Assembly: GCA_023388055.1 (NCBI GenBank)
Contig: JAEWGW010000018.1
Location: forward strand, 1-64,000
Reading direction: 5' to 3'
From: Bacillota bacterium
Lineage (GTDB): Bacteria > Bacillota > Bacilli > Paenibacillales > NBRC-103111
DNA: 64,000 bases
Shown here: positions 55,093-64,000 of the stretch, piece after piece
Layout of the letters: every line of letters starts with the position of its first letter
Numbering within the stretch: the first letter of the stretch is position 1
The notes under the pieces: generated by a model
The model's input: only the letters and a program-made list of their open reading frames with translations
Told to the model about the DNA's origin: nothing
Databases searched by the model: none
Made by a program: the position numbers and the translations under genes

Positions 55093-56493
55093 CTACGCTT
55101 GTCCAGCAGCCCTCAGCCGCTCCAGAATATCCGCAGCTGCTCCTTCCGCCAACCGCAGCTTACCATGGTCCTTCTTGATGATGCCGTTTTGGAGACGGGA
55201 CTTCACCCAATCCTCCACAAACCCCGGTGCATAGCCTCCTGTGCTGAAGCCCTGCCCGCCAAAGGCAATCATCCCGCTGTACGCCTTCAGATACTCCTCC
55301 GTTGTCGGCTCCGGGTATACCCGGGTATAAAGCCAGAACTGCACATCGTACATCAGAACAGACCCTTCATCCGCATGCAGGGCAAAATACCCCTTCTCTC
55401 GCACAATTCGTTCGGCACTCCTGCGGATCAGTTGCTCCAGCCCCTCCACCTCCGCCGCGGCAGCACACAGCTCGGCCAGAAGCGGAGAGAAGGCACCGTG
55501 TATGACCTTCTGCAGATTTTCCTCCAGCGTCACCTCCGGAGGAGTTTCATAATCCTCAGACGGACGCAGCCTCCGGACAAAACTCTCGAAGTCCGGCGCC
55601 AAATAGGTAATTTCGTAATCCGACTCCTGATCCACGTGAATAACCGAGGGTTCTCCCTCCTTGCCGCAAGCCCGGTAATCCAGCATTACCACATCATGCC
55701 CGGCAGAGGGGCAATCGCAGATGACCACTCCGATGTCCGGGTAGCCCCAATCCTCAATCATAAACCGGCTCCCGCTGGACCCGCCCAAGGCCTCCTCCTT
55801 ATCCAGACCAATGCCCATAATCGATGAAATGGCAATATGATCCTCCGCCCAGGAGGTGGCCTCCTCCGTGGGAAAGCAGGTGTTCCGCGGGATTCCGCCG
55901 TTCTGCATCTGCATCAGGGCAATATACGAGGCCGGCAGCTTATACCCGCCAAGCTCCTCTTCTACGGCGGCAATCATGTCCTCGGTGGGCGGCTCGCAAA
56001 TATAGGTTTCACGGGCATACGCACTGTCCTCCCAGAAGGCCGACAGCTCCATTCCGGCAAAAGGCTCCTTTTGCCCTTCCTCCGCTACCTTCCTGTCCCG
56101 TTCAGCCCGGTCAGCAGCAGCCCTGCGCTCCTGCCGCTCCCAACGCTCTGCTTTTTCCCGCACCAGCTCGATCCATTCCTCCACATCCTCATCCGGCTCC
56201 AGCTCATTCGACCTGGAAAAAGCATCTGCCGCCTCGGCAAACCGCCGAAGATGGTAATAGGCATAGCCGATCCGGTAGAACCACCGGGGGTCCTCCCGGC
56301 CTTGCTCAGCCAATACCAGCAGCTGCTCCAACGCCTCCTCGTAACGCCCCACATTATTATAGGCCCTGGCCAAATGCCCCAGCAGCTCATAGTCCCGTTC
56401 TATCGCCGGAAGCTCCAGAACCGCATCCACAATCCGGTCAAACTCATTGTTTTCATGCCACTCCTCCAACCGTGCTTGCAGCTCCTGATTCAT
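55093..56493 (-). CDS. TPR plus SUKH (SMI1/KNR4) domain protein
   Basis: A 466-residue cytoplasmic protein. Residues 1-115 contain two or three TPR helices (LGHLARAYNNVGRYEEALEQL, FYRIGYAYYHLRRFAEAADAF), and 115-145 is a charged coiled segment rich in Arg and Glu. Residues about 165-310 form a SUKH-1 domain (LPASYIALMQMQNGGIPR, FMIEDWGYPDIGVVICDCPSAGHDVVML). The C-terminal 150 residues resemble nothing identified. SUKH proteins are often immunity factors against secreted nuclease toxins, but housekeeping versions exist. No toxin gene is adjacent. It stands alone. Confidence 0.8.
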   Translation of the reverse strand: MNQELQARLEEWHENNEFDRIVDAVLELPAIERDYELLGHLARAYNNVGRYEEALEQLLVLAEQGREDPRWFYRIGYAYYHLRRFAEAADAFSRSNELEPDEDVEEWIELVREKAERWERQERRAAADRAERDRKVAEEGQKEPFAGMELSAFWEDSAYARETYICEPPTEDMIAAVEEELGGYKLPASYIALMQMQNGGIPRNTCFPTEEATSWAEDHIAISSIMGIGLDKEEALGGSSGSRFMIEDWGYPDIGVVICDCPSAGHDVVMLDYRACGKEGEPSVIHVDQESDYEITYLAPDFESFVRRLRPSEDYETPPEVTLEENLQKVIHGAFSPLLAELCAAAAEVEGLEQLIRRSAERIVREKGYFALHADEGSVLMYDVQFWLYTRVYPEPTTEEYLKAYSGMIAFGGQGFSTGGYAPGFVEDWVKSRLQNGIIKKDHGKLRLAEGAAADILERLRAAGQA

Positions 56494-56687
56494 CGTATGT
56501 TCTCCCTCCGTTATGGCTATTGGCTATTGGTGCAGAATCGATCCGCAGCTCATGTTTTGACGTGAAATATGTACCTGTTTTCCTTATACGTGCAAATTAG
56601 CATGGTGCTGTGTTCTTCTACCCCAAAATCCGGCTCTTGCACCTGCGAGATGTCCTATGAGAGGAGCCAATGGAGGGGGAAACTTAA

Positions 56688-56864
56688 CGGACACTGGTTC
56701 CGCTATTTGCCGAAAAGTTGGCGTTTTTCCGAAGTATCGGACACAGAAGCCGTTATTTGCATCAAAACCAGCAAATGGACGGCCTTCACAGGTGAATAAG
56801 GGCTCCTCGGTCCGTAAGATCTCCGAAACGGGCATAATCAAGGAAATAACGGCCTCACGGTCCG
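56688..56864. repeat. Intergenic word-repeat cluster, type A
   Basis: The same word family as at 5741-5921. Forward copies CGGACACTGGTTCCGCTATT (56688 on) and CGGACACAGAAGCCGTTATT (56738 on) are followed by reversed copies at 56794-56818 and 56841-56864. It fills most of the gap 56494-56874, which has no gene. Confidence 0.72.
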
Positions 56865-56874
56865 TTTGTGGCGG

Positions 56875-57816
56875 TTATTTTTCCTTGAAGTAGTCAAGGG
56901 TATTTGCCAGCTGCTCAATAATCAGCTTTTTCAAAGCTGCCGGTTTAATGGAGCGAATTTCCTGTCCATACGCGGTGAAATACTTTGATATGAAGGCCTC
57001 TTCGTTTTTGTTGTAATACCCTCGAATGAATGGTTTTCTGTCATGGTATACCAGGGACATAGAGGGGTAATTCTCTTTTCGAAACATGTCGACCCCTTTG
57101 TTGGTAACCGCCACCTCAAAATCTGTCGCATCCTGATCCTTAAAGCCATTGTCCAGCAGGGCTTTTACCTTCTCCCTTATAACTGGCGCCTTGTCCTCAT
57201 TGGCGGAGATGGATGCTATTTTATCACACCGAAAAACCTGAAGCTTCCTGGTCTCAAAATTATAAGCCGTAACGTACCATTGCCCATAGGAGGAGGATAC
57301 TTGCAGGAACTGAACGGTATAGGAATACCCGCTATTGGATCTCTGATAGAGAATATTTTGAACAGAGTCCGTTATGGCAGCGTGTACGATATCCTTTAGA
57401 AGCGGGCTTTCCACCACTTGTCCGGCAGACGCAAAACGAAATACACTCTCCATTTTCTGCAAATCGGCGCTATGCTCCTCCGGAAGAAAGGCTGCAAACT
57501 TCTGCTTTAAGGCTGCGACATTCAAATGAAACGGGGTGGATTGATAGTCTCTTAAGGTGAGCATTGAAAAATACAGGGCGTACATTTCATCAACAGTGAA
57601 AATAATAGGGGGCAAGAGACGGTTTTTGAGAATGCCGTATCTGCCATATCTGCCATGCTCGGCAAATATGGGCATCCCGATAGACTCCAGAGCTTGAACA
57701 TCTCGAAGTGCGGTGCTTTTAGAAATCGTATATTTATTCATGATATCGCTTAAATTAAAGAAGCACTTGTTGTTCAGATAAATCATCATATCGGTAAGGC
57801 GTTCGGATTTTTTCAA
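56875..57816 (-). CDS. WYL-domain transcriptional regulator
   Basis: A 313-residue YafY-type regulator. The start is TTG at 57816 with GGGGGA eight bases upstream; it gives (M)KKSERLTDMMIYLNNK, the usual beginning of this family. The winged helix runs over residues 1-60 (IMNKYTISKSTALRDVQALE) and a WYL domain follows (YGQWYVTAYNFETRKLQVFRCDKI) with a C-terminal WCX-like part. It is divergent from the S51 peptidase gene by 87 bp, and such pairs usually reflect direct control. Confidence 0.85.
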   Translation of the reverse strand: MKKSERLTDMMIYLNNKCFFNLSDIMNKYTISKSTALRDVQALESIGMPIFAEHGRYGRYGILKNRLLPPIIFTVDEMYALYFSMLTLRDYQSTPFHLNVAALKQKFAAFLPEEHSADLQKMESVFRFASAGQVVESPLLKDIVHAAITDSVQNILYQRSNSGYSYTVQFLQVSSSYGQWYVTAYNFETRKLQVFRCDKIASISANEDKAPVIREKVKALLDNGFKDQDATDFEVAVTNKGVDMFRKENYPSMSLVYHDRKPFIRGYYNKNEEAFISKYFTAYGQEIRSIKPAALKKLIIEQLANTLDYFKEK

Positions 57817-57903
57817 AACATAGTCCCCCACGAGAAAAGGTATCATAATGTGAAACCTTTATCTACTATACTACAGCTATAACCAACATGCAGGAGGAAT
57901 AAT

Positions 57904-58533
57904 ATGGACAAAAAGCTTTTTTTATCATCATCCTTTGCGGATGTTGCGGCCCTTCTTCCCGGTTTCGAAAAAAATCTGTCCGGCAAAAGAGTAACCTTTA
58001 TTCCAACAGCAAGTGTAGTGGAGAAAGTCGTATTCTACGTCAAATCCGGAAAAAAAGCCCTTGAGCAGTTAGGATTGATCGTGGATGAGCTGGAATTGTC
58101 TACAGCCACGGCTGCGGAAATAGAAGCGAAATTAATCGGCAATGATTATATTTATGTGACAGGGGGAAACACCTTCTTCCTGCTGCAGGAAATGAAAAGA
58201 ACAGGCGCGGATGAGCTGATTATCAACGAAGTCTATTCCGGCAAGCTTTATATGGGAGAATCCGCTGGAGCGATGGTGACAGCTCCGACTATTGAATATG
58301 CAGGCTCCATGGACAGCCCCAAAAAAGCTCTGACTTTAAACGATTATAGCGCTTTAGGTTTAGTTGAGTTTTGCACCATCCCTCATTATACGAATGCACC
58401 CTTCAAAAAAATTGCCCATAAAATTGCAGACGATTATTCCTCAAGGCTGGACATAAAGCCAATCAGCAATCACGAGGCGATTTTAGTGAACGGCAAGGAG
58501 ATCAGGGTCCAGTGTGCACATAAGGACATGTAG
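57904..58533 (+). CDS. Peptidase S51 / class I amidotransferase-like protein
   Basis: A 209-residue cytoplasmic protein of the dipeptidase E (S51) fold. The nucleophile S120 sits in YMGESAGAMVTAP, the strand before it is YIYVTGGNTFFLLQEM, and a candidate catalytic His is in CTIPHYTNAPF. Family members cleave Asp-X dipeptides or cyanophycin fragments; this shorter subgroup is often uncharacterised. GGAGGAAT precedes the ATG. It is divergent from a WYL regulator and ends at a shared terminator with guaA. Confidence 0.85.
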   Translation: MDKKLFLSSSFADVAALLPGFEKNLSGKRVTFIPTASVVEKVVFYVKSGKKALEQLGLIVDELELSTATAAEIEAKLIGNDYIYVTGGNTFFLLQEMKRTGADELIINEVYSGKLYMGESAGAMVTAPTIEYAGSMDSPKKALTLNDYSALGLVEFCTIPHYTNAPFKKIAHKIADDYSSRLDIKPISNHEAILVNGKEIRVQCAHKDM

Positions 58534-58555
58534 CTGCAATTACAGAAACCATGAA

Positions 58556-58601
58556 AAAAAGAGCTGAAGATCCGGAACAGACCGGATTTTCAGCTCTTTT
58601 C
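58556..58601. terminator. Bidirectional terminator between S51 gene and guaA
   Basis: AAAAGAGCTGAAGATCCGG pairs with CCGGATTTTCAGCTCTTTT almost perfectly, with A and T runs on either side. Confidence 0.92.
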
Positions 58602-58607
58602 CTATTA

Positions 58608-60146
58608 TTACTCCCACTCAATCGTTGCCGGGGGTTTGGAGGTGATGTCGTAGACCACACGGTTGACGTTTTCGACTTCGTTGACGATACGCACGGAGAT
58701 TTTCTCCAGCACGTCCCAGGGGATGCGGGCCCAGTCGGCGGTCATGCCGTCGATGGAGGTAACGGCGCGGATGCCGACGGTGTAGGAGTAGGTGCGTTCG
58801 TCGCCCATAACCCCTACGGACTTCATGTTGGGCAGCGCGGTGAAGTATTGCCAGATTTCACGGTCCAAACCTGCCGCGGCAATCTCCTCGCGCAGGATGG
58901 CATCGGATTCGCGGACAATGTGCAGCTTATCCTCGGTCACCTCGCCCAGCACCCGGATGGCCAGACCCGGACCCGGGAACGGCTGGCGCCATACGATCGC
59001 CTTCGGCAGACCGCAGGCTTCGCCGACCTTCCGCACTTCATCCTTGAAGAGCTCCTTCAGAGGCTCTACCAGCTTGAACTTCATATCCTCCGGCAGCCCG
59101 CCCACGTTGTGGTGGGACTTGATGGTTTGGGCGGTAGCCGTACCGCTTTCGATAATATCCGTATACAGGGTGCCTTGCGCCAGGTAAGCGAAGTCGTCGA
59201 ACTGTGCGGATTCCTCCTCGAACACACGGATGAATTCGTTGCCGATGATCTTCCGCTTTTTCTCCGGATCGTCCACACCCTCCAGATTGCCCAGGAACCG
59301 GTCTCTGGCATCAATCTTCACAACCTTCATATCGAACTTGCCAACGAAGGTTTCCATCACGCTTTCGGCCTCACCCTTGCGGAGCAAACCATGATCGATG
59401 AACATACAAGTCAGTTGATCGCCGATGGCCTTGTGAAGCAGCATGGCCACAACGGAGGAATCCACACCGCCGGAGAGGGCGCACAGCACCTTGTCGCTGC
59501 CCACCTGGTCGCGGATGCTTTTCACTGTATCTTCAATGAAGGTTTCCATGCTCCAATTGCCATGACAGCCGCAAATATTATATAGGAAGTTATGAATCAG
59601 CTCGTTGCCATAAACGGAATGCACCACCTCGGGATGGAACTGCACAGCGTACATATCCCGTTTCGCATGGCTCATGCCGGCGACAGGGGCATGGGCGGTG
59701 AAGGCGTCAATCACGAAACCCTCCGGCACCTGGGAGACCATGTCCCCGTGGCTCATCCATACCGTCTGTTTTTTCTCCAGGCCATGGGCCAGCTTGTTGC
59801 CTTCGGCGAATTCCACGTCAGCCTTGCCGTATTCCCGCTTGGCCGCCCGCTCCACCTTACCGTTCAATTGGAATGCCATCAGCTGCATGCCGTAGCAGAT
59901 GCCCAGCACCGGAATGCCCAGATCGTAAATAGCCGGGTCCACATGAGGCGCTCCCTCCGCATACACGCTGGAAGGCCCTCCGGAGAATACAATGCCCTTC
60001 GGCGCAAGCGCCTTGAGCCTGTCCACCGAAACATTATACGGCAGCAGCTCGCTGTACACTCCCAAATCCCGGATACGTCTTGCAATCAGCTGGTTATATT
60101 GGCCGCCAAAGTCCAGCACGACAACGATTTCATTCGGCTTCATCAT
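58608..60146 (-). CDS. guaA: GMP synthase (glutamine-hydrolysing)
   Basis: A 512-residue two-domain enzyme that converts XMP to GMP with glutamine as nitrogen donor. The amidotransferase half has [18 protein letters not shown], the nucleophile C84 in GICYGMQ and the His/Glu pair in [11 protein letters not shown]. The synthetase half has the ATP-pyrophosphatase loop [13 protein letters not shown] and ends in the dimerisation signature [24 protein letters not shown] at 60146 or 60143 are both possible. Neighbour yebA-like gene upstream matches the Bacillus subtilis order. Confidence 0.97.
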   Translation of the reverse strand: MMKPNEIVVVLDFGGQYNQLIARRIRDLGVYSELLPYNVSVDRLKALAPKGIVFSGGPSSVYAEGAPHVDPAIYDLGIPVLGICYGMQLMAFQLNGKVERAAKREYGKADVEFAEGNKLAHGLEKKQTVWMSHGDMVSQVPEGFVIDAFTAHAPVAGMSHAKRDMYAVQFHPEVVHSVYGNELIHNFLYNICGCHGNWSMETFIEDTVKSIRDQVGSDKVLCALSGGVDSSVVAMLLHKAIGDQLTCMFIDHGLLRKGEAESVMETFVGKFDMKVVKIDARDRFLGNLEGVDDPEKKRKIIGNEFIRVFEEESAQFDDFAYLAQGTLYTDIIESGTATAQTIKSHHNVGGLPEDMKFKLVEPLKELFKDEVRKVGEACGLPKAIVWRQPFPGPGLAIRVLGEVTEDKLHIVRESDAILREEIAAAGLDREIWQYFTALPNMKSVGVMGDERTYSYTVGIRAVTSIDGMTADWARIPWDVLEKISVRIVNEVENVNRVVYDITSKPPATIEWE

Positions 60147-60208
60147 TTACCTGCGCTTTCCAGGACGCCCGTTCAACACGGCTCACGCCCACATATTTGA
60201 TGCATAAT

Positions 60209-60238
60209 ATTCTAAACGTTCTATAGCAGGCTTGTAAA
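60209..60238 (-). promoter_or_regulatory. Promoter of guaA
   Basis: On the minus strand TTTACA (60233-60238), 18 bp, TAGAAT (60209-60214), leaving a leader of about 55 nt. No purine riboswitch was found in it. Confidence 0.6.
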
Positions 60239-60335
60239 GGGGGGAAGCGGCACGGGAGGCCATTGTTATCCTATATGTGGACGATTCAGGACAAATTCCG
60301 ACATTCACTGGCCAACAGCCCCGGGCGACACACAC

Positions 60336-60851
60336 TCACCTTGCCTTCGCCCGGAAGGACCATCGGCGCAGCCATCTTTCCATCGGCACCTCGTCCCCTT
60401 CCCCCTGCCGTCCCCGCTCCAGCCACACTTGAAAAAGATACAATAGAACGGAAACTACCGTTTCCAGCATAAACAAACCGCCTCGGCTCATTCCGGTCAG
60501 TTGGTAAAAGCCCGCTTTTTCAAAAATATGCCGGCTGATCACGTATGCCTGAATAGCATCAATAGACAGATTCAAGCCAAAATACAGCCACAGATTGGGG
60601 TAGGTCCAATAAAAGGAGATGAGCGCCGCCACCGGCAGGAAGCCATAAACGAAGGCAGAGATTTGGGTGAAATAAAAGATGTTGCTCGTCACCGACCACC
60701 AATCCAATTTCACGGCCATCTGGAAGGTTACAGTCGAACACAGACAAGCCAAAAGGGCAACCGGAATAAACCGCCGTTTCCGTTCCGGCTCCAGAAGCAC
60801 CAACAGCAGCCAAGGCGGCAAAAATAAAAGCCATGCGATCCAAGTGGACAT
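60336..60851 (-). CDS. CBO0543-family small membrane protein
   Basis: A 171-residue integral membrane protein with about five hydrophobic helices (TWIAWLLFLPPWLLLVLL first) and a conserved RRWSF ending. The ERKRRFIPVALL and YPNLWLYFGLNLSIDAIQAY stretches are shared with the next gene, so the two are tandem paralogs. The family is uncharacterised and found in clostridia and bacilli. It lies between guaA and the transglutaminase gene on the same strand. Confidence 0.8.
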   Translation of the reverse strand: MSTWIAWLLFLPPWLLLVLLEPERKRRFIPVALLACLCSTVTFQMAVKLDWWSVTSNIFYFTQISAFVYGFLPVAALISFYWTYPNLWLYFGLNLSIDAIQAYVISRHIFEKAGFYQLTGMSRGGLFMLETVVSVLLYLFQVWLERGRQGEGDEVPMERWLRRWSFRAKAR

Positions 60852-60896
60852 TCCGCACCCCGATTCTTTTTGAATGTAAAAATGAAAGCTCCGGCT

Positions 60897-61412
60897 TTAC
60901 CTGGCCCTTTGCCGGAAGCTCCACCGGCGGAGCCATTCCTCCAGAGGAGGCTCGGTGTCGTAGGACTTGCCATGCTCAAACCACTTCTGATAGAAGAAAA
61001 TCAGCGCCGCAACCAGCGTCAGCAGCAGATACAGCCCGGGATAGCCTAACGACTTCATTTCGAACAGCCCCGCCGCCTTTTCCAGTACATAAGGAGCGAT
61101 CAGGAAACACTGGACTGCATCCAGAGCAAGATTTCCGCCAAAATACAGCCACGGGTTGGGGTAGGTCAGATAGAACATCACCAGCGCCGCAACCGGCAGC
61201 AGTCCGAAAACAAACGAGTTCATATTCGTGAAGTAAAAAGCGCGCTCATGCACCTCCCACCAGCCCAGCCGCGCGGATATTTCGTAGCAAATTACGGTTA
61301 TCGCAATAATGAGAAAGGTGGCGGACATAAACCGCCTCTTGCGCTCCGGCCTAAGAAAAATCAGCACAAACCAAGGCAACACAAATAATATCCAGCCCAT
61401 CAGCATAGCCAT
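60897..61412 (-). CDS. CBO0543-family small membrane protein, paralog
   Basis: A 171-residue membrane protein paralogous to the gene downstream (ERKRRFMSATFL, YPNPWLYFGGNLALDAVQCF, LRRWSFRQRAR). ATG at 61412 is used because AAGGGG lies seven bases ahead and it gives exactly the length of its paralog; a TTG at 61436 would add eight residues. The function is unknown. Confidence 0.8.
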   Translation of the reverse strand: MAMLMGWILFVLPWFVLIFLRPERKRRFMSATFLIIAITVICYEISARLGWWEVHERAFYFTNMNSFVFGLLPVAALVMFYLTYPNPWLYFGGNLALDAVQCFLIAPYVLEKAAGLFEMKSLGYPGLYLLLTLVAALIFFYQKWFEHGKSYDTEPPLEEWLRRWSFRQRAR

Positions 61413-61460
61413 CAGACCACCCCTTCGTAAGGACAATATTCTCCATTCAAGATTTTATCC

Positions 61461-61505
61461 AAAAACTAGAAACGCTATCCTCCGTCTAGGACGAAAGGAT
61501 AGCAT
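61461..61505 (-). terminator. Terminator after the transglutaminase-like gene
   Basis: On the minus strand GCTATCC/GGATAGC enclose TTTCGTC-CTA-GACGGA, then TTTCTAGTTTTT. Confidence 0.75.
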
Positions 61506-61527
61506 TATCGAAAAAAAATGATGTTGC

Positions 61528-63999
61528 TTATTGGGAAACAGGCGGCTCCATTCCGGAAGCTCCGCGAGGATGCCGCTTCCCCGGAGGTGATACATGGGAC
61601 GGTCCGAAGAAGATGCGCCACAGACGCTCCAGCTTCCTGCCGCTGATCCAGGCGGGACCCTCGGGGGAAAAATGCATCTTCTCCGCCAGCTCCGTCAGCT
61701 CATAAAGGGCCTCCGCCTTGCCAGGCCAAAGCCGGCCCGTCTCGGCTGCATATTCCCGGAGTGTCTGCCCGGGTAAGGGCAGGCCATACAGCTGGAACAC
61801 ACGCTGCCATAGCCGCTCCACCAGCCGCTGTCCCATCTCGCCGCCTTTTCGCCCGCGGGAGCGGAAGCAGAGGCTGAGCATCAGCTGAAGCAGATGCCGT
61901 CTGCGAAGCACCCAGTATAGAAGCGGTGCTGCAGCAGCAGCCAGAAGCGCTGCCGTGAAGCGATGCTTCTTCAGCGCCTCCGCTGTCTGAGCGGACCATT
62001 GGGAAAGCTGTTCTCCCGCAGCTTGCTTCACCTCGCGGTAGCTGTTATCCCAGCGTTCCAACAGCTGTCGCACAGATCCGGTGGCAGATTCCCATTTGCT
62101 CCCCCCATGAAGGGCAAGCGCCTGCTCCGGTGATGCAGAAGCATCCTTAGGCTGGAAGCCGGCGAAGCCCGGTGTAGGGTCCATCGCCACCCAGCCAAGA
62201 TCCGGAAGATACAGCTCCACCCACGAATGGGCGTTGCGGGTGCTGACCGCTATGGTCTGCACGGCGCCGGTTTCATCCGGGGTGACCTGACCCGGGGCGA
62301 AACCCTTAACCCAACGGGCAGGGATCCCCGAGGCGCGGAGCATCACGGCAAGAGAGGTGGAGAAGTAGTCGCAGTATCCTCCCGCCGAACCGAACAGGAA
62401 AGCATCCGTAAAGTCCTGGCCATTGGCCGGAACGGCTACATCCGTCAGACTGTAGCGGTAATGCTCCCGGAGATAGGCTTGCAGCAGAGCTGCTTTGGCG
62501 TAGGGAGTAGTCCCTGCTGCCGTAACAGCAAGGGCCAGCTCCCGCACCCGCTCCGGCAGCTTGTCCGGAAGCTGGAGATATGCCGCCGCTATCCCCTGGG
62601 GGATCTCACCCGCTGCGTTCATCAGGGCGGCTTCGGAATACCCGTCCAGCCTGGCGTTATAGCGGGCATACCCCAGCTGCTTGCCGGAGGAGGCAAGGAA
62701 ATCATACCTGCCTGACGGCATATCCAGAATCAGGCTGTCTGCCGGAGCCTGGCTGCCGTCGGCTGTATACAAGGCCTCCACCTGCTCGATCCTGCCCCCG
62801 GCAAACAGCACATTCATGTCCTGCCGTCCGCCGTAGAGCAGCTCCTGCGTGATGATCTGTGCAGAGTGATCCGGCGTTTGTCCGACTGCCCCCTCTGCGG
62901 GACCTGCGGACCGGCTGCTCCAGCCGGTGCCGTCATAATAGTCCTTGCTTTCCCCGCGCCAGTAGGTGCTGACAGGGGAACGTGCGGTAAAAACCGGCTC
63001 ATCCCGTACCGTCAGCGGTCCACCCAGCCGGTAATCGCCACTGCTGTAGCCGGTGATCCCCCCGCCCCCTGCAAAAACCGCCCGGGCAGAGGAGCTATCT
63101 CCCCCATCGGAGGACCACAGGGATAGGAGGGACTGCGCCCATTTGTTGAAATTCCCCAAATCCAGCGGACGCAGGGGGCCCTTCTGCCCGCCGCTTCCTG
63201 CCCATGCCCCCAGGAACAACGTCAATGTGAGGGTAAGCGCCAGCCCGTATGCCCAAGGAGGGACGAATGCTCTGCCCCTCCGGTCATAAACAATCCGCAC
63301 CGGGCTGCCCGGAGACGGAACGGCTTGGCTATCCCCCGCTGCCGGGGAACCAGGCGGCGGATCGGCTGCCGGGGTTAACGTTGCGTCCGGGTTGACTGGA
63401 GCAGCTGTGGCTTCGCTGGCAGGGCGGCTGGCAAGACGATTGGCCGGTGGCGTCCGGGTCAGCTCCGGCTTGCCTGCCGCACCGATCCGGTCCAGGTTCA
63501 GCATCGCCAATAAGGCCAGACCCGCCACACCGGAGGCGACCAGCTCGCCGGTGGTATCCACGCCGGGCCACAGCTGCAGCCCTGCCAGATAGGTCCAGGT
63601 GACGGCCAACAGCCATAAGGCCCTGCGGCTGTGCAGGAGCAGAGCCTGAACCACCCCTGCCAGCACCATCCAGCCGGCCAGGAAGATCAGAGTCCGGTGT
63701 TCACCGCTGATGGCTCCGGCATTCCCCGCCAGGAAGGCTTCCGTATCCTGGACCAGCACAGCGCCATACTGCCGGAACCAGCCTACCGGGAAGGCCTCCT
63801 CCCCGGCGCTTCCGCGGAAAATCCAGCCCACCGCCAGCCATGCGGCCAAACCCTTCAGCGGTACACTTTTCCATACAGACATATTCGCCATATCCAGCAG
63901 CACACAAATGCCCATAGCCACAAGCAGCGGCCCCAGCTTGTCCGGCGTTCTCCAGCCGGACAGCATGGCAATGGGCTTGATCCATGCCCACAGGAGCAC
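61528..63999 (-). CDS. Transglutaminase-like membrane protein (YebA/TgpA type), partial
   Basis: At least 823 residues; the 5' end probably runs beyond the window because the frame stays open to the edge and the first usable codon is a GTG without a visible binding site. Several transmembrane helices lie in the first 180 residues and one near 265-285. A large extracytoplasmic part contains a transglutaminase domain with C543 in GGYCDYFSTSL, the His in NAHSWVELYL and the Asp in AMDPTPGF. A last helix (FTAALLAAAAAPLLYWVL) precedes a C-terminal DUF4129-like tail. A Pro/Ala-rich linker lies near 185-240. Bacillus subtilis yebA also precedes guaA. The substrate is unknown. Confidence 0.88.
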   Translation of the reverse strand: MLLWAWIKPIAMLSGWRTPDKLGPLLVAMGICVLLDMANMSVWKSVPLKGLAAWLAVGWIFRGSAGEEAFPVGWFRQYGAVLVQDTEAFLAGNAGAISGEHRTLIFLAGWMVLAGVVQALLLHSRRALWLLAVTWTYLAGLQLWPGVDTTGELVASGVAGLALLAMLNLDRIGAAGKPELTRTPPANRLASRPASEATAAPVNPDATLTPAADPPPGSPAAGDSQAVPSPGSPVRIVYDRRGRAFVPPWAYGLALTLTLTLFLGAWAGSGGQKGPLRPLDLGNFNKWAQSLLSLWSSDGGDSSSARAVFAGGGGITGYSSGDYRLGGPLTVRDEPVFTARSPVSTYWRGESKDYYDGTGWSSRSAGPAEGAVGQTPDHSAQIITQELLYGGRQDMNVLFAGGRIEQVEALYTADGSQAPADSLILDMPSGRYDFLASSGKQLGYARYNARLDGYSEAALMNAAGEIPQGIAAAYLQLPDKLPERVRELALAVTAAGTTPYAKAALLQAYLREHYRYSLTDVAVPANGQDFTDAFLFGSAGGYCDYFSTSLAVMLRASGIPARWVKGFAPGQVTPDETGAVQTIAVSTRNAHSWVELYLPDLGWVAMDPTPGFAGFQPKDASASPEQALALHGGSKWESATGSVRQLLERWDNSYREVKQAAGEQLSQWSAQTAEALKKHRFTAALLAAAAAPLLYWVLRRRHLLQLMLSLCFRSRGRKGGEMGQRLVERLWQRVFQLYGLPLPGQTLREYAAETGRLWPGKAEALYELTELAEKMHFSPEGPAWISGRKLERLWRIFFGPSHVSPPGKRHPRGASGMEPPVSQ

Positions 64000-64000
64000 C

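Noticed and set aside
60147..60335. Purine riboswitch in front of guaA
   Set aside because: None of the conserved aptamer core was found; only a promoter and a short leader are visible.

Overview
The window reads as chromosomal DNA of a Paenibacillus-like member of the Bacillota. This rests on GC-rich coding with strong AGGAGG-type ribosome binding sites, occasional GTG/TTG starts, CcpA-type cre sites, a T-box leader, a guanine riboswitch, YesM/YesN-type regulation next to ABC sugar importers, and a free (non-cellulosomal) set of CBM3-bearing cellulases. No rRNA, tRNA, transposase, integrase, phage or CRISPR feature was found.

Layout. 1-5.7 kb: a WYL regulator overlapping a DinB-like gene, a papain-fold-like protein, a second WYL regulator, and a divergent phosphotransferase-like gene. 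6.2-18.4 kb (minus strand): a xylan/arabinoxylan oligosaccharide locus made of a sensor kinase and AraC-type response regulator, a lipoprotein and two permeases, then GH52, GH43 and a GH63/MGH1-like glycosidase. 18.6-23.4 kb: a guanine-riboswitch purine permease, an AraC/GyrI-like regulator, and prolyl-tRNA synthetase under a T-box with a proline specifier. 23.4-24.3 kb holds no gene but several inverted repeats. 24.3-38.1 kb: a peptidoglycan amino-sugar salvage island (nagZ, murR, murQ, ABC importer, anmK, acetyltransferase, PIG-L deacetylase, namZ, BadF-type sugar kinase). 38.6-41.1 kb: a lone fabH with a FapR-like site, and a secreted stalk-domain/DUF3298 protein. 41.2-55.0 kb: a cellulase operon GH6-GH9-GH9-GH5-GH48 behind a strong promoter and a roughly 400-nt leader with a cre. 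55.1-58.5 kb: a TPR-SUKH protein and a divergent WYL regulator/S51 peptidase pair. 58.6-64 kb: guaA, two paralogous small membrane proteins, and a transglutaminase membrane protein cut by the window end.

How the genes work together. NamZ and NagZ would split MurNAc/GlcNAc ends from cell-wall glycan outside the membrane. The ABC importer would bring in the unphosphorylated sugars. AnmK and the BadF-type kinase would make MurNAc-6-P, MurQ would convert it to GlcNAc-6-P and D-lactate, and MurR would control the set. This differs from the PTS-based Bacillus subtilis version. The five cellulases cover both chain ends (GH6, GH48), a processive endoglucanase (GH9-CBM3c), a second GH9 and a GH5, all anchored by C-terminal CBM3. 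Neither ABC system encodes an ATPase, so both probably use a shared MsmX-type ATPase from elsewhere.

Several intergenic gaps carry families of about 22-nt words in both orientations that no annotated gene explains. These and the MurNAc island are the parts most worth a second look.
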